A stretch of 26,823 bases of DNA, taken from Streptomyces sp. NRRL WC-3742. Its GTDB lineage: Bacteria > Actinomycetota > Actinomycetes > Streptomycetales > Streptomycetaceae. Where the stretch lies: assembly GCF_000720635.1 (NCBI RefSeq), contig NZ_JOCF01000097.1:1-26823 (forward strand), written 5' to 3'. A model generated the notes under the pieces. That model was not told the DNA's origin. It saw only the letters and a program-made list of their open reading frames with translations, and did not search any database. The translations under genes were made by a program, and so were the position numbers. Positions 22,704-26,823 of this stretch are shown in pieces (positions within the stretch are counted from its first letter, which is position 1; the number at the start of each line of letters is the position of its first letter).

Positions 22704-25700
22704 CTACGCTGAGCGGAACGGCGGACGGCGCGCTCCCGGAAGTGGCTCGATGGAAAAGCCTTCAGGAGCCGGCGGGCGATCTGTCGCCCGGCCCGGCTCC
22801 TGAAGGCTCGGTTCCACGGCACGGTCTAGCTCGACCGTAACCGAAGGATTGTTCAGCGGATGGTGAAGCGGTCGACCACGAGGTACTGGCCGGACTTCTT
22901 CACCAGACGCAGGGTGTGGTAACCGTCGAGCAGGTCGGCGGTGAACACCGGCTGCTGCGCCACCCGGGTCGGAGAGTAGGTGTCGACGGTCTTCCGGTAG
23001 CGGCCGTCGATGTAGACGTCGACCTGGCCCTGGTCGCTGTTGGTCTCGGTGCGGACCTCGATGCGGGTGCCGGTGAAGGGGACGGTGACGGAGGCGCCGT
23101 TCTCGGCGGTCATCCGGACGTCGTCGTTGAAGTCGCCGAGGCCGCGGTTCGCGGAGGTGGTCCAGGGGCCGCTGTAGCTGATCGCCGGGTCGTCCTGGTC
23201 GATCGAGCGGTCGAGGCGCAATCCGTCGATGGTGGCCACCGAGCCTCCGGCCTTGGTGAGCTTCACGGTGTGCTGCCCGTAGGGGAGGTCGGACACCTGG
23301 TAGACGACGGCCTGCGGGACGATGGTGTCGGAGTGGGTCGATTTCGCCGAAGTAGACGGCACCGTCGTCCTCGTCATCGCTCTCGGCGAGGTGGCCGAAC
23401 GTCCGGGAGCGGGAGATGCTCCAGTCGCCGGTGTAGCTGATGGTGGCCGGTGCCAGCAGGGGCGCGAGTTCGCCGTCGTTGATCAGGTGGTTCGTGGGCA
23501 GGACGGTGTTGCGGTACGGCGCGCGGATGCCTGCGGCGGCGACGATGTCCTTGGCCCGCTGCGGCCAGTTGCCGTCCTCCACCAGGGTGGTGTTGGTGAT
23601 GGTGACGTCGGTGCCGTTCTTGTCCTCCCGGGCGTTGTCGGTGAAGTTGTCGTGGATCGTGATGTCGTGGATCGACTTGGTCCACTCGTTGTGCCAGGTC
23701 TGGCCGGTCTGGCTCACCACGTTGTCGTGGGTGTCCCACCACGAGCTGCCCTCGTCGTGGTAGATCCCCTGCGACCCCGGGGCCTTCGAGCCGCCCTTGC
23801 TGAACACGTTGCCGGAGAGCTCCGACTTGACGCTGCCGTCGCCCTGGCCGCCGAGGGTGTACACGGAGCCGCCGTCGGCGAGCACCTTCATCACGTCGTG
23901 CACGTAGTTGCCGACGATCTTGTTGCCCTGCGCGTAGTTGGTGCCGTGGCGCTTGTTCTCGGTGTTGTAGGGCGAGTCCCAACCCCAGCTCCAGCCCAGC
24001 GAGATGCCGGAGTACGGCAGGTTGCTGATCTCGTTGTGCTCCACGGCAAGGTTGCGCGTGTACCCGGCGGAGATGCCGGCCACGTCCTCGTACTCGCGGC
24101 CGATGCGACTGATGTAGTTGTCCGACACGGCGATCCGTGCCGTCTGGCGGTTCGGGTCGGTGAGCCAGTGGTCGTCGAACTCGCCGACCGACACGCCGGC
24201 ACCGGAGACGTCGGTGATCCGGTTGCCGACCGCCTGCGAGTCTTGCGTGCCGTTGCCGAACTCCACGGCCGTGCCGCCGAGTCGGCTGAACTCGGACCCG
24301 GAGATCTCGATCCGCTGACCTCGCGTCACCCGGACCGCACCGGGGATCTTGGCGATGCGCTGTTCCTTGCCCGCCCAGAGCACCCCGGCCTGGTTGTCCG
24401 CGTAGCCCTCGGGCCCGGAGGGCTGGAGCCAGGTGGCGTAGCTGAAGGCGATGCCGCGAAGCGCGATGTCGTGCACCGGCTCGATCGCCTCCGGCACGAC
24501 GGAGAAGGCGTCGACCACCATGGACGAGCCGGACTTCTTCACCAGCTTCACCGTGTGCGGCCCCTTCGGCAGGCCGGTTTTGGTGTAGACCACCTGCTGC
24601 GCGAGTCGGGGCCCCTCGCCCTTGGCGCTGACCGTACGGTCGAACTGCCCGTCGATGTACACGTCGATGTCGCCGAGGTCGATGTCCTTCTCGCCCAGGA
24701 CGTCGACCCCGGTGCCGGTGAAGGAGAACTCCACCGCGTCGCCGTCCTTCGACGTGGCGTGCACGTCGTCGCCGACATCGCCGAACGGCCGGTTCGTGTC
24801 CACGGCCCAGGAGGAGCCGGTGTAGACGGCATGCGGGTCGTTGTCGTTGACGACGTCGAGGTGGCCGGGCGTGCCGGTCATCTCCACGAGGCTCTCCGTC
24901 ACCGCCAGCTCCGTGCTCGCCGACGCCAGGTCCTCACCCGCGCGCGGCATGTAGTAGACGTAGTCGGCCGCGCGGTCGAGGTACCACTCGCCCGGCTGGT
25001 CGAGCAGCGGCAGCGCGTTCTCCAGCCACGCAACGGTTCTCATGCCCACCGTGCCGGACCCGCTGTACGGGAAGTAGTTGTCCGGGCGTTTCGGTGTGCC
25101 CGTGTTGTCCCAGCACGGCTGCACCGCGTCGATCTGCGAGCCCGTGTCGCTGGTCGTGATCGACTTCACCGGGCACCGCATGTGCTTCCAGGCTTGGCGG
25201 CTGACGATCTCCATGTCGGTCTGGTTGGTCCAGGACGCGTACGCCTTGTCGGTCGAGGTGAAGCCGCTGCCGTCCTTCTTCTTCTCGAACCCGGGGGGAT
25301 TGAGTTCGGAGCGCGCCCGCACCGCGCGGACACCGTCCACGTAGAACTGCCGGGACTGCGTACCCGGCGCTACCGGAGCCCGGTAGATGTTGTGCTCGGC
25401 GTCGAACTGCTGCCAGTTGGTCACGGCCTGCCCGCCGCTGAGGACCGGTCTCGCCCCCGGAGCGGCCCGGTACACCACCTTGAACCCGTTGCGCCCGGAG
25501 TCCTCGGGGGTCAGCTTCAGCGGGGCGCTGAGCCGGTAGACGCCGTCGGCGAGATTCACCACCACATCGCCGCTCATCCCCTCGACGAGCGTCCGCACCT
25601 TGTCCCTCGCACCCGTGAGGCTGCACGGAGCGGAAAGCGTGCACGCCGACCCGTCACCGCCGGGCGCGGCGTAGAGCTCTGTCACCTCGGCCGCGCGGGC

Positions 25701-25778
25701 GACCCCCGCCATCGACGTGGCGATCATCGCGCCCGCCAGCAGCGCGACCGCACTGCGTGGAATCACATCCACCACCAC
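22704..25778 (-). CDS. Secreted right-handed beta-helix protein, copy 2 (possible GH141-like), frameshifted C-terminus
   Basis: Inverted paralogue of copy 1. The open frame is 1024 residues, of which about the first 810 match copy 1 throughout. Signal peptide VIPRSAVALLAGAMIATSMA ends near ARA-AE. The beta-helix (ELYAAPGGDGS, VVNLADGVYRLSAPLKL, ISGSEFSRLGGTAVEFGNG, YSGISLGWSWGWDSPYN) is interrupted by the same beta-sandwich module (VDTNRPFGDVGDDVHATSKD to MVVDAFSVVPE). After AVYFGEI near 23342 a deletion of about 167 bases relative to copy 1 removes most of the second module and shifts the frame. The remaining 640 bases of the frame encode Arg/His/Pro-rich sequence resembling the shifted tail of copy 1. 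The original ending lies in another frame (22853-23341). The start is ambiguous among GTG codons at 25778, 25775, 25772 and 25766, as in copy 1. It has its own consensus promoter. Carbohydrate substrate is not established. Confidence 0.8.
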   Translation of the reverse strand: MVVDVIPRSAVALLAGAMIATSMAGVARAAEVTELYAAPGGDGSACTLSAPCSLTGARDKVRTLVEGMSGDVVVNLADGVYRLSAPLKLTPEDSGRNGFKVVYRAAPGARPVLSGGQAVTNWQQFDAEHNIYRAPVAPGTQSRQFYVDGVRAVRARSELNPPGFEKKKDGSGFTSTDKAYASWTNQTDMEIVSRQAWKHMRCPVKSITTSDTGSQIDAVQPCWDNTGTPKRPDNYFPYSGSGTVGMRTVAWLENALPLLDQPGEWYLDRAADYVYYMPRAGEDLASASTELAVTESLVEMTGTPGHLDVVNDNDPHAVYTGSSWAVDTNRPFGDVGDDVHATSKDGDAVEFSFTGTGVDVLGEKDIDLGDIDVYIDGQFDRTVSAKGEGPRLAQQVVYTKTGLPKGPHTVKLVKKSGSSMVVDAFSVVPEAIEPVHDIALRGIAFSYATWLQPSGPEGYADNQAGVLWAGKEQRIAKIPGAVRVTRGQRIEISGSEFSRLGGTAVEFGNGTQDSQAVGNRITDVSGAGVSVGEFDDHWLTDPNRQTARIAVSDNYISRIGREYEDVAGISAGYTRNLAVEHNEISNLPYSGISLGWSWGWDSPYNTENKRHGTNYAQGNKIVGNYVHDVMKVLADGGSVYTLGGQGDGSVKSELSGNVFSKGGSKAPGSQGIYHDEGSSWWDTHDNVVSQTGQTWHNEWTKSIHDITIHDNFTDNAREDKNGTDVTITNTTLVEDGNWPQRAKDIVAAAGIRAPYRNTVLPTNHLINDGELAPLLAPATISYTGDWSISRSRTFGHLAESDDEDDGAVYFGEIDPLRHHRPAGRRLPGVRPPLRAAHREAHQGRRLGGHHRRIAPRPLDRPGRPGDQLQRPLDHLREPRPRRLQRRRPDDRRERRLRHRPLHRHPHRGPHRDQQRPGPGRRLHRRPLPEDRRHLLSDPGGAAAGVHRRPARRLPHPASGEEVRPVPRGRPLHHPLNNPSVTVELDRAVEPSLQEPGRATDRPPAPEGFSIEPLPGARRPPFRSA
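22757..22808 (-). terminator. Two-tier hairpin after beta-helix copy 2
   Basis: The outer 16-bp stem pairs 22757-22772 with 22793-22808. The inner 7-bp stem pairs 22773-22779 with 22784-22790 around loop TCTG, with a two-base bulge. It lies 45 bases beyond the original stop of copy 2 (22853) on the minus strand. The shifted frame of copy 2 passes through it before stopping at 22704. Confidence 0.75.
22853..23341 (-). pseudogene. Out-of-frame C-terminal modules of beta-helix copy 2
   Basis: In a different frame from the upstream gene this segment reads HSDTIVPQAVVYQVSDLPYG, then ATIDGLRLDRSIDQDDPAIS, a full beta-sandwich module (YSGPWTTSANRGLGDFNDD, FTGTRIEVRTETNSDQG) and ends SGQYLVVDRFTIR. 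It contains the end of module two and all of module three. Together with the in-frame part it would give about 970 residues. The last module is complete here but truncated in copy 1. Confidence 0.8.
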
Positions 25779-25785
25779 CTTGTCC

Positions 25786-25863
25786 TCGGATGTTTAAGCC
25801 GAATCTTTTCGGCAAGCTCCTTAACTTGAGGCAGAGTATTGGTATTGGTCGGATGTATGTCAA
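25786..25863 (-). promoter_or_regulatory. Promoter of beta-helix gene copy 2 with two ACATCCGA boxes
   Basis: On the minus strand TTGACA (25858-25863) and AATACT (25835-25840) are separated by 17 bases, a good sigma-70 promoter; transcription would begin near 25828. ACATCCGA boxes lie at 25849-25856 (within the spacer) and 25786-25793 (before the Shine-Dalgarno), 63 bp apart, close to six DNA turns. A 6-bp hairpin GCCGAA/TTCGGC (25798-25813) lies between them in the leader. A further ACATCCGA on the same strand is at 26073-26080. Confidence 0.6.
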
Positions 25864-26515
25864 TGCCAATGGCGCCGGAGATTTCAAGCGCGAGGCGTCG
25901 AGCCCGATTCCAAGTACGAGGTCTCCCCTCATCAAAACCTCAGGCTGTTGCCGCCATGCTTCTGTGCGTACCGAGCGTCGGCCGAGATGAGGGTCCGGCG
26001 GCGCTCCCTCCGGGCCGGGGACGCCGCACGCGCACCCGGAGGGACGTCGGTCGGACTCCTGTCCGTCAAACGTCGGATGTACCCCGGCCCCGGCGCGAGG
26101 GCGGTGCCGCACCCCTGGGCGGTGCCGGCCTCGCGCCGGGCTTTCCGTCCCATCGAGCGCGCGGCGCCAAGTCGTGGCGATGGAGGAGGAGTTGACGTCC
26201 GATCGGATCGCGGGCCTGGCCGCCGCGACGGCCCCGACCATCGGATTCGCGGCCCCGAGCGGCTCCTGGCCCTCACGCGGAGCACCTATTGTCTGTGCCT
26301 TGCTCCGCTGACGATGCCGCGCCAGGGCGTCCTGCCGGTTCCTCGAGGGAGCACATGCGAACGAGGAGTCCGCCGGAACCTCGGCGTGGCGGCGCTCAGC
26401 CGCCCCGATGGTGGCGACCGCGGTCCTGATCGGTCGTGCAGTGGCGTCGTGGTTGCTCTTCCACCGGGACGCGACCTGCTGTGGCAACGGAGGCGGACAC
26501 GTGCCAGGTGGGACA
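25864..26515. other. Gene-poor stretch between beta-helix copy 2 and the permease
   Basis: I find no supported gene in these 650 bases. Short frames (for example from ATG 26174, about 43 codons, and ATG 26354, 24 codons) lack family features. It contains a third ACATCCGA on the minus strand (26073-26080) and a 10-bp palindrome TCCGATCGGA at 26198-26207. It may include decayed coding DNA or regulatory sequence for copy 2. Confidence 0.4.
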
Positions 26516-26566
26516 CGCGGGGCCCCGGCCGGTGGTGGGGGAGGTACGACCGGTCGGGGCCCCGCG
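26516..26566 (-). terminator. 17-bp hairpin downstream of the permease gene
   Basis: Bases 26516-26532 pair with 26550-26566, with one G-U pair and a 17-base loop. On the minus strand it begins 10 bases after the permease stop codon, as expected for an intrinsic terminator. Confidence 0.7.
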
Positions 26567-26576
26567 GATCGTGGGT

Positions 26577-26823
26577 TCAGGCGGGGGTGTCGGCGTGTTC
26601 GTGGTCCTTCTGTTCGGTGAGGTACTGCTCGCGGACCTCCTTGGGACCGAAGGGCCAGACCTTCTCGACGCGGGACCAGATGAGGAAGACGACGGCGCCG
26701 AGGACGACCCAGGCGAGGGACCACTCGATGGGGTGGATGTCGGGGTTGGCCTTGTCGGCGTAGCCGTACACGGTGAGCCAGCCGATGGCGGCGATGATGC
26801 TGGGGAGGGGGTAGAGGAACATC
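26577..26823 (-). CDS. APC-superfamily amino-acid permease, C-terminal end (partial)
   Basis: Only the last 82 or so codons are in the window; the gene begins beyond position 26823. Two transmembrane helices are visible: YPLPSIIAAIGWLTVYGYA and WSLAWVVLGAVVFLIWSRV. A short basic/acidic cytoplasmic tail follows (KVWPFGPKEVREQYLTEQKD, ending ADTPA). The YPLP motif at the head of the penultimate helix and the W-R-E/V loop are characteristic of the ends of bacterial amino-acid permeases of the APC family, which have 12 helices. Substrate cannot be judged from this fragment. It is followed by a strong terminator hairpin and is not obviously linked to the glycan genes. Confidence 0.75.
   Translation of the reverse strand, partial: MFLYPLPSIIAAIGWLTVYGYADKANPDIHPIEWSLAWVVLGAVVFLIWSRVEKVWPFGPKEVREQYLTEQKDHEHADTPA

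Larger units (their letters stand above)
22853..25863 (-). repeat. Inverted duplication, right arm (beta-helix gene copy 2 with promoter)
   Basis: This arm mirrors 19445-22492, from the promoter TTGACA (complement of 25858-25863) to the original stop. The conserved promoter boxes and start-codon region show the duplication included regulatory DNA. The region between boxes differs: here it contains a GCCGAA/TTCGGC hairpin (25798-25813) that copy 1 lacks. Confidence 0.85.

Noticed and set aside
25948..26763. 271-residue plus-strand frame over the gene-poor stretch
   Set aside because: Runs into the permease gene on the opposite strand, with no Shine-Dalgarno, motif or plausible codon pattern.
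1..26823. CRISPR arrays, tRNA or rRNA genes, origins, prophage genes or a secondary-metabolite core cluster
   Set aside because: I saw no regularly spaced repeats, no tRNA-like cloverleaf with CCA-type end, no rRNA signature, and no polyketide, peptide-synthetase or phage structural motifs.

Overview
The window is high-GC actinomycete DNA, most likely Streptomyces or a close relative such as Kitasatospora. The coding regions have GC-rich third positions, GTG and TTG starts occur, signal peptides are long and Ala-rich, and the content is typical of a soil saprophyte: secreted glycosidases with carbohydrate-binding modules, a ROK regulator, a solute-binding lipoprotein and IS remnants.

Layout. 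(1) 85-4276: a secreted GH2 exo-glycosidase cut off before its catalytic barrel (minus), divergent from an XRE-TPR regulator (plus), then a secreted M64 metallopeptidase with a clear promoter and an inverted-repeat operator at its transcription start. (2) 4320-5506: an IS1182-type insertion sequence with matching 12-bp ends but a frameshifted, internally deleted transposase. (3) 5551-12656: a minus-strand operon (solute-binding lipoprotein, Gfo/Idh/MocA oxidoreductase, GNAT acetyltransferase, 806-residue secreted putative glycan-active enzyme) divergent from a ROK-family regulator, with an AT-rich palindromic site between them. No permease gene is present. (4) 12717-13675: a SAM-dependent methyltransferase whose frame is intact to the normal family length except for one in-frame TGA. 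(5) 14365-19331: secreted GH31 alpha-glycosidase and Tat-exported GH29 alpha-L-fucosidase with an F-type-lectin-like C-terminal domain, both plus strand. (6) 19445-25863: a tail-to-tail inverted duplication of a roughly 1000-residue secreted right-handed beta-helix protein, possibly GH141-like. It includes promoters with a shared repeated motif. Each copy carries a different frameshifting deletion in its C-terminal modules. (7) 26577-26823: the C-terminal end of an APC-type amino-acid permease, after a gene-poor stretch.

How it may work together: GH31, GH29 and the two beta-helix proteins look like an extracellular set for debranching a fucosylated plant-type glycan such as fucosylated xyloglucan or pectin side chains (inference). 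The ROK-linked operon would bind and process another sugar. Decay is widespread: GH2, transposase, methyltransferase and both beta-helix C-termini are each damaged.

The most unusual observations are the paired deletions in the duplicated beta-helix genes, which push both tails into the same alternative frame and past their own terminator hairpins, and the repeated ACATCCGA element with 63-64 bp spacing that marks both promoters.
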